NCBI GenBank assembly: GCA_947630755.1
Contig: CANRIU010000001.1
Span: 1-64,000 of the forward strand
DNA length: 64,000 nt
From: an uncultured Oscillospiraceae bacterium
Lineage (GTDB): Bacteria > Bacillota > Clostridia > Oscillospirales > Oscillospiraceae
Direction of reading: 5' to 3'
The notes beneath the pieces were generated by a model that saw only the letters and a list, made by a program, of their open reading frames with translations, searched no databases and had not been told where the DNA came from. Shown here piece by piece: positions 12,301 to 17,514 of this stretch. The position numbers and the translations under genes were made by a program. Each line of letters opens with the position of its first letter. The first letter of the stretch is position 1.

Positions 12301-12720
12301 TTCAGTGTCATTCGCCGCACGGTCTCCGACTGTATTGAGGGTGGAGTTCCACACATCGGAGCCGAAGCATATGGTATCTCCCTCAAAGGCGTAGACATGG
12401 ATATAGTTCATATATTGAACTCCTCCAAAGCTGCCTTTCTGCCAGTAGAGATAATTTCGGGAGCTGGTTCCAAAGTTGACATTGGTCCTTCCGTCAGGCG
12501 TCGTACCGCTGGAGCTCCATTTAAGGTTCGTCATATCAAACTTTTGGGCATACTCCGCCTTACGCTCCTCGACCTCCTCCTCATAGCTGTCCGCGGACCT
12601 CGCCTCGGGCAGAGTGAAGTTCACAAGGCCCAGCGCCATGACAAACGCCAGCAGCCCCGCAAGGACCCTCTGTCCCCCGGGCGCCGCCGAATGATTCCTG
12701 TGCTCCCTTTTTGCTCTCAT
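334..12720 (-). CDS. Giant (~4128 aa) cell-wall anchored repeat surface protein: signal peptide, SdrD-B/SpaA-like domains, ~11 Spy0128/FctA-like pilin domains, ~7 DUF5979/DUF7601-like repeats, sortase-type C-terminus (QPDTGD + TM + KRGRRR)
   Basis: Long ORF; start taken at MRAKREHR (ATG 12718-12720) with AGGAGGG SD immediately upstream rather than the ORF-track start at 12864; repeated '(V/L)xKxLxGRxWxxxxxFxF' and 'GxLTVxKTVxGxxG...YTVTExxA..GYxTxxxGxxGxI' motifs; C-term VQPDTGDPSRLGMWTALLAASALGLTAVAILKRGRRR. Confidence 0.9.
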   Translation of the reverse strand: MRAKREHRNHSAAPGGQRVLAGLLAFVMALGLVNFTLPEARSADSYEEEVEERKAEYAQKFDMTNLKWSSSGTTPDGRTNVNFGTSSRNYLYWQKGSFGGVQYMNYIHVYAFEGDTICFGSDVWNSTLNTVGDRAANDTERADIQKRLGEGATVDIVLTDLRGNRILYDVKKDGAGHIPDVQTEVLAKTMESPTGNSKNDVNGKDYSYTPLTYKVTETGVYTIEFHSYDNGGNDGQTTKNDTVDANTNNKNERNNVADNFYRPQSYSKRADDTDWPAGTSDNGKYREPNDAEHGGVVAAWDVSVFNEQGHKETGRVYADYLSLQQNGGYNVIETYYIVTTDSYIYRWDWRGSTPNTYNFFADNKGLTDNATGSTLYKSVKEVRNTRFDYTQFGASFKYPGSFNTDQAKSYYIFFEMPNPDLEGHLYTRAIQPDPAENIRFVDKITLDDGEVVPGAYEGVGGYFAFETREATTATLVLNFEELKDEKGEPVLHDGKHLIPVTISGPVKPYSTNYFYWDGKDGKGNVIPAGTYNIKDILTLTTKAGEIHFPVHDVEASAAGFTFTRVSPIYSREGERLDGKDNILDATKNVIYYDSSAIYYGENVGRTGLKEDTVREANETNKDNTIWNKNKTTKVKDDGAGGSYYEYNDITSDGGEYKVRSAVSDYVGGVTSKTSSDDHFIRIGDHSHVTNTIEYYDKDGNFLDGDGGQTDIIKYLDSSMYPVGIAKGGVNTYDYGIQDFWTFIPAEPAKLVEEHETIQIISGTAFNLTGQVFFDNDKSGDYDSMADGDTLLSGVTLNLYRKTKDPSPKSGKTYYTVSDVRGKVNPSDKSGDTHKVVSTYSGGTFDGSTAYYELVKSDVTPVSGRYFFTNIPYEDGDSFVYEVVRPDTSYTLTSGNTTPKPLSNAASDVQGGQNGSYALYAYDSAGKGTEVQIITVGESGVKPSETDHTVTAVDVGYNYSLYTNLTLKKTYSAKADTPIPATTIFEVCYVDSSGVSHVYEELALAKIENQEYTYELLSSTMDGAEVKDWYVAAEYYILESGGSASIYKHSFGYDPANGTYTSFVGDSRFMTLTDTNGDGEIDQRDLEDTNHDSVSDWMDLAGLDGWTETTSAPFHAVLDRNPGTAEITINITNADDPGVVEILKYTGAREDNNYLQGATFRVYKADKIDTIQELINRGAEGMAELEALQVASSSTRANGKVAFAGLDPAQHYVLRETFAPTGYRIMDALYLVHPAGCVDYKKEQGSTSDEEWEVYQRQNFRFGQDGTENFVQAAIANIPVNGDMAIRKQIDGRAWNENDTFSFDIAFRSTSGSGLGSLIDLGSITSGADGINLGGAVVISAEEYKIVTGGGDGTTFNDALKKFIETFNVNGDSPDVTVNYTSTPAKNIITLADGQEIEELLPDTMQSVSLIVNGEITLDETTGEPKEQKPDDAALNTSKNDSVGDKGAQMAEAHPFPAAGTYTFTITENSITSDNAGTLSKSPRVYTLVVDVTRYRDPGVNEGTDMTTDNTYLRADVRNIYYQDPTGDGAAYPADYGARRVYAGVAPTFTNTYHVQPAVQTTSYAITKEFTGRLGTDGRPINVGNNSGGAEDESRYDDGWLDNDEIKDHFYVTITGADEYTRSALTSGNIYIGGLHGAKDDEGKFATDKAVRFNQNNVTNPAGTASEFSGDEVDKGHTFNFEEIDFQNLEFPVKWEFSDKDKLPEGKNVGDAVPDKADGKNEVVHKSTGEIDGLAEGNYFVENPESTSAADYYPVVSRTEDIVYTLEIKEYKPEDTKGITYDERVYTLLITLKNAVGADPEDPGEAVTDGIIDELDFALYDCASGEIEGKDPVATCETDQHVVTSFETWAKPEFDEKVIDGGWTIKWYYINEKGSDGNPVIREATVEGKDAEGNPNDFKVMVKDSSGEREIHIVASDDQKAGRDNYFTFEDLSDYNLTYIAKREGHTGKHEMTFENEYNATGTWTPTVTKELNGRDWKEGEEFTFTLEANSWPGEGNTYKPIIEKSEIEIGESDAAIGVSFGNVTFSAPGVYTFTISESGTGDGLGHGEHKGDIKITVTAEDDNVGHLMLSVTGDGGSTPEEPSSAVSSTIAFVNTYDESGSYGFGLSKLLTGRDWTDEDDFAFTITPDAEALGDIKDGLLTVPKSWGEPDGEGVYTVNVKKTTPGSGDPDVTRVLDLGSLAVGNLRTEGATYKFEIAEKTDGFEEKNLYCAQPAIALTITVTSGVGTEGGYTGNLEFTAVYAYLVDPDNKIEAPEDGELILPFVNRYYAGEGVDGSSLFKVSKTLTGREWLPGESYTVSVTLDGGHTDMPHFFVGESAEEGKFAPFVTQTFTYTSDGSNTIHLRFFEAGTYVFTVRENAPAAVNGGVAIDESVYTVTFEVERSGEKLTVTSRSIERGGVSISGDTVPVTNVYTTSGTWTPSVTKELTGRDWRDGEKFQFTLKNTSAPEGVTIGDEKISVGEGETVSFDAVTFTTPGEYEFTISESGQGSGLGSEDKPADIELTVSAVDNKNGTMNITVTGKDGTASDASVNAVTTVEFVNRYDEGGSFDFRLSKLLTGRAWEDEDEFKFTIQPDDTAKDAIKAGLLKVPEGWGAALADGSYTVTVKGTDPETVTGGWVTKTLDMGEMTVGNLEGSGATYVFNVTEDTEGFETRQLTCTQPTVKLTVKVQSDMAGGTDEFVATYAYIVTGEESGDSTAFPFVNRYWAAASPEQGAAGSSLTVGKTILGRDWRTGENYTVSVAFATSGGSGAGSVFDNVMYADADGAYKYLTASPIEHTFLSVSGGTDYPVDWTLDFRFYEAGTYVFNVTEKPSTVNPGVACDGTTYTVTFTVERGSDGALVASRSVSPAAAADGRIVFTNVYTPESAVWTPEIKKDLNRPWAANDSFEFSIALTSGDASGAVISSGSVSITDKSPDHTGSLGAVTFTKPGDYTFTLTEKDPGHGIETSGTYTVYAHVADDPSTGKLSLTIKDSTDTNVLAGTTAESQSAATTTTFVNTYTLEPGKFDLSIEKTLRDRPWAEDESFSFTITPDDGTKAAIDGGTVVIPDGWGAPDTASGAYKVTISQTDGESVDGAITKSFGSVEIKEPGTYAFTVRETEKHDRFIFCQEPEMVLTVNAMVITDGGVPTGQMQVVTSYAYSSDEGVSHGRDESGSPTLPFLNYAYAEEAVYLRKTLDGRSWGVNDSFSALFELIDAPDAAGQVVCNERLIKEGESVTVPLTEGGAEEDIIFLAPGTYTFRVSEVHGRAPGVTYDSRVYFVTVEVTNDPALGELVAAEPVIQEEGVDFTATGVEFTNDYDTAPVLGGLTVRKAVIGDDPDAAGPFSFTVTLSDTTINGEYGGMTFENGVAHFVLRNDQVITAVGLPEGTGYTVTEEPAAGYTVNDVGETGTIPAEGTAVAHFTNIQDGFDHPVEDEDEGGLTISTYVIGIGDKKKDWHFTVSLTGKTAAMDLEADVREYDCMSFQDSGEVKREKITFTDGEATFYLEHGWHMTIFGLDPETEYVVHELEAGQDGYTTRTVHTVGTIPHGGIADAVIINDLEPDHVPGHITVSKTVSGTLGEADRAFNFTLTLTNMPEHSTPPFSGGSVSFTLTGGQHRTFTLPVGAEYTVTEAEANTDGYVTTSFGTSGSVEPGDVLTAAFINTRGIGGLTVTKKVTGNAGEHDREFEFRVVLSESVDFEPFNGTNTGVFTLKDGESRTFELEPGITYTVTETAVPGYTTTSQGSTGVIVDGQPAIAVFTNDRTIPTGSLTVMKTVSGSGGEMEREWSFEVTLDRALTGHYGGMDFDGGVAEFTLRHGEEITATGIPAGVSYTVTELEADTGLYTTTSTGEQGTIAAENEAVASFVNHWNEPWTPPQPGLGGLTVTKTVTGTDGDTEALWHFRVELGDRSISGAYGDMTFTEGAAEFTLRHGESASAEGLPDGVTYTVTELEAGLNGYATSSSGESGAIVRNSMVYAQFVNHRDTAPVEKLTGSLTVTKTVEGTGADSDREWHFRVELGDRSISGAYGDMTFTEGMAEFTLRHGESVTAQGLPEGTGYIVTELEAGQDGYTTLAPGASGVISAGAGALAEFVNRKDAPEPPRDVQPDTGDPSRLGMWTALLAASALGLTAVAILKRGRRRLLSSGGRHLKK
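686..1093 (-). repeat. Recent intragenic duplication: 72-bp blocks 686-757 and 1022-1093 (period 336 bp = 112 aa) with one mismatch
   Basis: CCCTCCGTAAAGGTCATATCGCCGTAAGCGCCGCTTATGCTCCTGTC(C/T)CCCAGCTCCACCCGGAAGTGCCAC present at both. Confidence 0.9.
2840..6860 (-). repeat. Three ~1.35-kb super-repeats, each of three pilin-like domains (A-B-C x3)
   Basis: Protein order: TWTPTVTKELNGRDW / FGLSKLLTGRDW / LFKVSKTLTGREW; TWTPSVTKELTGRDW / FRLSKLLTGRAW / SLTVGKTILGRDW; VWTPEIKKDLNRPW / DLSIEKTLRDRPW / AVYLRKTLDGRSW. Boundaries approximate. Confidence 0.75.
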
Positions 12721-12903
12721 ATCTGTCCCTCCTGGAGATGATAATAAAGTGATAAAGGCGCAGCCCTCCGTCCCCTCCGGGGAGCGGAGCGCGTGACAGG
12801 CCGCTTTCACGGCCCGTATATAGATATACAGATACATTTTATCATATCTATTTTCTGAATTCAAGACGGTATTTCAATAAATTAGCAGAATAAAATAAAA
12901 AAT

Positions 12904-12933
12904 TTCCCGCCGCTTGAGCTTAAGCGGCGGGGA
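12904..12933 (-). terminator. Rho-independent terminator downstream of nifU
   Basis: TCCCCGCCGCTTAAGCTCAAGCGGCGGGA stem then T-rich tract on minus strand. Confidence 0.8.
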
Positions 12934-12952
12934 AAGCTTATGTCAGCTTAAA

Positions 12953-13399
12953 TCAGTGCTCTGTGCCGTTTTTGGCGCAGGTGTCGCAGTGGCCTGTGCA
13001 GTTGGCGTCCTTGAGCTCCGGGGGAGGCTCCAGACCGTTGCGCTGGTAGTAGTCCGCAAGGCACGCCCGGATGCCCTCCTCGGCGAGGACCGAGCAGTGG
13101 AGCTTCTGGGGGGGCAGGCCGTCCAGAGCCTCGGCGACAGCCTTGTTTGTGAGCTTCAGCGCCTCCTCGACGCTCTTGCCCTTCACCAGCTCCGTCGCCA
13201 TGGAGCTTGTTGCGATGGCGGCGCCGCAGCCGAAGGTCTTGAAGCTGACCTCCTCGATGACGCCGTTCTCGATGTGCATGTAGATCTTCATGATGTCGCC
13301 GCAGACGGGGTTGCCCACCTGACCGATGGCGTTGGCGTTGGGAAGCTCGCCCACGTTGCGGGGATTTGTGAAATGGTCCATGACCTTTTCGGAATACAT
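12953..13399 (-). CDS. nifU: NifU/IscU-type Fe-S cluster scaffold
   Basis: MYSEKVMDHFTNPRNVGEL...GNPVCGD...FKTFGCGAAIATSS...KLHCSVLAE; canonical three-Cys IscU signature. Confidence 0.92.
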   Translation of the reverse strand: MYSEKVMDHFTNPRNVGELPNANAIGQVGNPVCGDIMKIYMHIENGVIEEVSFKTFGCGAAIATSSMATELVKGKSVEEALKLTNKAVAEALDGLPPQKLHCSVLAEEGIRACLADYYQRNGLEPPPELKDANCTGHCDTCAKNGTEH

Positions 13400-13410
13400 A
13401 TTTTACCTCC

Positions 13411-14322
13411 TCAGGAATTTACCATTTTATCAAGGCTCCGGCGGGCGGCGCGCAGCTCCTCCTCCGGCAGCTCGACCTTGTATTTTTCGTCTCTCAGGCA
13501 CTCATACAGCGCCTGAAGCGTGACCTTCTTCATATTTACGCACATAAACGCGCTGCCCACGCCGTAGATGCCCTTCTCCGGAAGCTCCCGGCGGAGGCGG
13601 GCGACGATTTCGCCCTCGGTGCCGATGATTATCTCCCGGGCCTCGGTCTTACGGGCGAAGTCCAGTATCTCCGCGGTGCTGCCCACCAGATCCCCGTGCT
13701 TCACCACGTCCTCCCCGCACTCCGGGTGGACGGCGAACACCGCGCCGGGGTGGGCCCTGAGGGCGGCGAGCACATCGGCCTCCCGCACTCTGTGGTGGGT
13801 GGGGCAGAAGCCGTCGTGGAGCCAGAATTTCTTCTCCGGGACCTTTGACGCCACGAAGGACCCCAGGTGCTTGTCGGGCACGAATATTATCTCCTCACAG
13901 TCAAGCTCCCGGGCTATCCGCAGGGCGGAGGAGCTGGTGCAGCACACGTCGGAGACGGCCTTCACCGCGGCGGAGGAGTTTACATAACACATGACCTTCG
14001 CCCCGGGGTGCTCGTCTCTCAGCCGCATCACGTCCTCCGGCGTCACCATGTCCGCCATGGGGCACCCGGCGTCGAGGCTGGGGAGGAGAACTGTCTTGCC
14101 GGGGGAGAGTATCTTCGCGCTCTCGCCCATGAATCTCACGCCGCAGATGACGATGATGTCATTTTCGGCCCTCGCGGCCTTCTGGGCCATGGCAAAGGAG
14201 TCGCACACCGCGTCGGCCACGTCCTGCACCTCCAGCGGCACATAGTAGTGGGCCAGGACCAGGGCGTTTTTCTCCGCCTTGAGCCGCAGTATCTCCCTTT
14301 GGAGCTCGTTAAAACCTTCCAT
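13411..14322 (-). CDS. nadA: Quinolinate synthase
   Basis: LAHYYVPLEVQDVADAVCDS, VICGVRFMGESAKIL, MCYVNSSAAVKA, HPECGEDVV motifs; SD GGGAGGAT upstream; overlaps nifS end by 14 nt. Confidence 0.93.
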   Translation of the reverse strand: MEGFNELQREILRLKAEKNALVLAHYYVPLEVQDVADAVCDSFAMAQKAARAENDIIVICGVRFMGESAKILSPGKTVLLPSLDAGCPMADMVTPEDVMRLRDEHPGAKVMCYVNSSAAVKAVSDVCCTSSSALRIARELDCEEIIFVPDKHLGSFVASKVPEKKFWLHDGFCPTHHRVREADVLAALRAHPGAVFAVHPECGEDVVKHGDLVGSTAEILDFARKTEAREIIIGTEGEIVARLRRELPEKGIYGVGSAFMCVNMKKVTLQALYECLRDEKYKVELPEEELRAARRSLDKMVNS

Positions 14323-15490
14323 TGAGCCGATCCTCCCACAGGGGCGACATGCTCCTCAGCCTCTCAACGATGGGCGGGAGCTTCTCGATGATGTAGTCGA
14401 TGTCCTCGTCGGTGGTGGTGTCGGTTATCGACAGGCGCAGGGAGCCGTGGGCGACCTCGTGGGGAAGCCCGATGGCGAGGAGCACATGGCTGGGGTCGAG
14501 GCTCGCGGAGGAGCAGGCGGAGCCTGAGGAGGCGCAGATGCCCTCGTGGTCGAGGCTCAGCACAAGGGACTCACCCTCCACGCACTCAAAGACGAAGCTG
14601 GCTATCCCGGGAAGGCGGTTCACCGGGTCGCCGGTGAGCCGGGAGTAGGGGATGGACTTGAAGGCTTCGATGAGCCTGTCGCGCATGGCGGAAACTCTGG
14701 GCATTGTCTCGCCGAGATTCGCCACTGCCTCATCCAGCGCCGCGGCCATGCCCACGATCTCGGGCACGTTCTCGGTCCCGGAGCGCTGGTTGCGCTCCTG
14801 CCCGCCGCCGTGGAGAAGCTGGGGCACCCTGACGCCCCGGCGGATATACAGCGCCCCAACGCCCTTGGGCCCGTGGAACTTGTGCCCGGAGATGGAGAGC
14901 ATATCGATGTTCATCGCCTTCACGTCGATGGGGATGTGCCCCGCGGCCTGAACGGCGTCGGTGTGGAACAGGACCCCGTGCTCCCGGCATATGCGCCCTA
15001 TCTCGGCAACGGGAAGGATGGTGCCTATCTCGTTGTTTGCCATCATTATGGAGACAAGTATGGTGTCGGGGCGGATGGCGGCCTCAAGCTCCGCAAGGTC
15101 GATGCCGCCGTTCCTGTCGGCCTTCAGGTATGTGACCTCATAGCCGCGCTTTTTGAGCCAGTCGAGCGTGTGGGTGATGGCGTGGTGCTCGATGGAGCTT
15201 GTGATTATGTGCTTTCCCCTGGAGGCCTTTGCCTCGGCGATGCCCTTGAGGACCCAGTTGTCCGACTCCGTGCCGCAGCCGGTGAAATATATCTCGTTGG
15301 GCTCGGCGTTGAGGCACTTTGCCACCTTCGCCCTCGCCTCGTCAAGTCCCCGGTGGGCGCTGCGGCCCACGGAGTATAGGCTGGAGGGGTTGCCGTAGTT
15401 TTCGGTCATATAGGGGAGCATCGCGTCAACGCAGGTCTTTGACATGGCCGTTGTGGCGGCGTTGTCCGCGTAAACAAATTTATTTGACAT
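14309..15490 (-). CDS. nifS: Cysteine desulfurase (NifS/IscS-like)
   Basis: YADNAATTAMSK, HTDAVQAAGHIPID, SGHKFHGPKGVGALY, SSGSACSS motifs. Confidence 0.92.
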   Translation of the reverse strand: MSNKFVYADNAATTAMSKTCVDAMLPYMTENYGNPSSLYSVGRSAHRGLDEARAKVAKCLNAEPNEIYFTGCGTESDNWVLKGIAEAKASRGKHIITSSIEHHAITHTLDWLKKRGYEVTYLKADRNGGIDLAELEAAIRPDTILVSIMMANNEIGTILPVAEIGRICREHGVLFHTDAVQAAGHIPIDVKAMNIDMLSISGHKFHGPKGVGALYIRRGVRVPQLLHGGGQERNQRSGTENVPEIVGMAAALDEAVANLGETMPRVSAMRDRLIEAFKSIPYSRLTGDPVNRLPGIASFVFECVEGESLVLSLDHEGICASSGSACSSASLDPSHVLLAIGLPHEVAHGSLRLSITDTTTDEDIDYIIEKLPPIVERLRSMSPLWEDRLNGRF

Positions 15491-15530
15491 TTACTTCGCC
15501 TCGTATCATTAATTTAGTTAGCTGTCGTTA

Positions 15531-15560
15531 ATTGTATACCCGTTCCGTAGGTTTTGTCAA
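15531..15560 (-). promoter_or_regulatory. Predicted nifS-nadA-nifU promoter (TTGACA / TATACA-TACAAT)
   Basis: Minus strand TTGACA-aaacctacggaacgggta-TACAAT (18-nt spacer; or TATACA with 16). Confidence 0.5.
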
Positions 15561-15570
15561 TATCTCCGGC

Positions 15571-15599
15571 TTGTAATTCGCTCAACATTGTGTTATAAT
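15571..15599 (+). promoter_or_regulatory. Predicted rex promoter (TTGTAA-N17-TATAAT)
   Basis: Direct reading, 17-nt spacer. Confidence 0.6.
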
Positions 15600-15648
15600 C
15601 TTCAGGAGCAGTGAAAAAAATATCCACATCACCGGAGTGAAAGCTTTT

Positions 15649-16305
15649 ATGAGATACAAAATTTCCGCCAACGTCATACGCCGTCTGCCCAGGTACCTCC
15701 GGCGCCTTGAGCTCATGGACCGCCAGGGGACGGAAAAGACCTCCTCGGGGGATCTTGGCGCGCGGATGGGGCTGACGGCGTCGCAGATAAGGCAGGACCT
15801 CAACTGCTTCGGCGGCTTCGGACAGCAGGGCTACGGCTACAACGTAAAGCAGCTCAGGGAGGGCATCGCCTCCGTGCTGGGCGTTGACAGGACCATGACC
15901 GCCGTCGTCATAGGCGCGGGAAATCTGGGCCGCGCCCTTATTGCCAACTTCAATTTTTCGGAGTGCGGCTTTGACCTCATCGCCGCCTTTGACGTGGACC
16001 CCTCCCGGGTGGGGACGGTCATATCCGGGACCACCGTTCTCCACGGGGACACTCTGGAGGAATTTCTCTCTCGGCGCCGCCCGGATGTGGCGGTGCTCAC
16101 CCTGACCCGCTCCCGGGCTCAGGAGATAGCGTCCCTTTGCGCGTCGAAGGGCGTCCGGGGCATCTGGAACTTCACGGGCGCCGATTTGGACGACGACCTC
16201 CACGGGGCGATAGTAGAAAACGTGCACCTCTCCGACAGCCTCCTCACCCTCGGCTTTTACCTCCGCGGGCAGGGGGAGTCGGACGACTCAAAGGAGGCAA
16301 AATGA
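15649..16305 (+). CDS. rex: Redox-sensing transcriptional repressor Rex
   Basis: SANVIRRLPRYLRRLE...SSGDLGARMGLTASQIRQDLNCFGGFGQQGYGYNV...VIGAGNLGRAL; alternative GTG start at 15637. Confidence 0.93.
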   Translation: MRYKISANVIRRLPRYLRRLELMDRQGTEKTSSGDLGARMGLTASQIRQDLNCFGGFGQQGYGYNVKQLREGIASVLGVDRTMTAVVIGAGNLGRALIANFNFSECGFDLIAAFDVDPSRVGTVISGTTVLHGDTLEEFLSRRRPDVAVLTLTRSRAQEIASLCASKGVRGIWNFTGADLDDDLHGAIVENVHLSDSLLTLGFYLRGQGESDDSKEAK

Positions 16306-17363
16306 AAAAGCTCACCTGCTGCGCCCTTGTGCTGGCGCTGCTCATGGCCCTGTCCTCCGCCTCCGCCGGATCCGCGGGCGGGCCCACCGACCCCCTCATA
16401 ACCCGCTCCTACGCCCAGTCGGTGTATAAGGACGCCGTCACAGGCTCCCTCACCGCCGCCGCGCTGGAGCGCCTCCAGGCCATCTATGACGAGGCCGCCG
16501 CCCCCTACGCCCGCGGGCAGGACACCTCCGTCAAATATACCTCCGGAAGAGAGGGCTGGCGCCTGGCCTCCGGCAGTGTCACGCTGCCCTCCGGCGGCAC
16601 GCTGACGCCCACCTCCGGCTCCCTCACCCTCGCCGATGTCAGGGGCGAGGTGGTGGACGCCACCGTCGGCGAGGTGGTCGCCCCCGGCTCCCCGCTCACA
16701 AATTACCACAGATACATTGTCACCGAGGACGCCGAGGCGGCCTTCGTCTGCTCCGCCCCAGCCCTCTTTTACCTTGACGGGCCCTACGTCCCCGCCCAGG
16801 GCATGGAGCGCCAGTACGCCTACTACGACGACGTCGCGGGAAGCGAGTGGTACTATGACTCCATGGTCTACGTCCGGGAGAACAGGCTCTTCCACGACTG
16901 GGACGCCGCCTCCTTTAACGGCAGGGCCACCGCCACAAGGGCTGAGATGGTCTACGCCCTGTGGGTGCTCTCCGGCTCCCCCGTCCCCGGGACGGACTCC
17001 GGCTTTACCGACCTTACCGAGGACTGGTACCGGGACGCGGTGAACTGGGCGGCGGAGACGGGCATAACCACGGGCGTCTCCGACACGAAATTCAGCCCCG
17101 ACGGCATTGTGAAGCGCTCCCAGATGGCGGCCTTCTTCTACCGCTGCACCGCGTGGCAGGGCGGCAGGACCGACCAGCGCTCTGACCTGACGGTGTACAC
17201 CGACTGGGAGAAGATACCCGGCTGGGCCACGGACGCGCTGAGCTGGGCCACCGCCATTAAGGTTATCCAGGGCAACGACAACCACACCGTCGCCCCCTCC
17301 TCCTCCTCCACGAGGGCGCAGCTCGCGGCGGTAATAATGCGCTGGGACGAGGCAAACCCCTGA
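16302..17363 (+). CDS. Secreted protein with C-terminal SLH (S-layer homology) domains
   Basis: Signal peptide MKKLTCCALVLALLMALSSASA; WYYDSMVYVRENRLFHDWDAASFNGRATATRAEMVYALW and later SLH-like repeats; ATGA overlap with rex stop; SD AAAGGAGG. Confidence 0.8.
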   Translation: MKKLTCCALVLALLMALSSASAGSAGGPTDPLITRSYAQSVYKDAVTGSLTAAALERLQAIYDEAAAPYARGQDTSVKYTSGREGWRLASGSVTLPSGGTLTPTSGSLTLADVRGEVVDATVGEVVAPGSPLTNYHRYIVTEDAEAAFVCSAPALFYLDGPYVPAQGMERQYAYYDDVAGSEWYYDSMVYVRENRLFHDWDAASFNGRATATRAEMVYALWVLSGSPVPGTDSGFTDLTEDWYRDAVNWAAETGITTGVSDTKFSPDGIVKRSQMAAFFYRCTAWQGGRTDQRSDLTVYTDWEKIPGWATDALSWATAIKVIQGNDNHTVAPSSSSTRAQLAAVIMRWDEANP

Positions 17364-17439
17364 TACTGTAAAAACCCTGGCGGTCTTTTCCGTCAGGGGG
17401 GACGTGCGGGAGATCCCGCGTGAATATTTTGACAGGCTG

Positions 17440-17478
17440 AAAGCGCCGTGGACGGTGTCCCGTCCATGGCGCTTTTTT
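17440..17478. terminator. Terminator between convergent SLH gene and sulfatase operon
   Basis: GCGCCGTGGACGG-TGTC-CCGTCCATGGCGC followed by T6. Confidence 0.8.
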
Positions 17479-17514
17479 CTATGGAGCTTATGTTTCTTTT
17501 GAAAAGCCTCCCTC

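Noticed and set aside
334-12720. Non-ribosomal peptide synthetase, toxin or phage tail for the giant ORF
   Set aside because: No A/KS/T domain motifs; repeats and sortase tail fit a surface adhesin/fibre.
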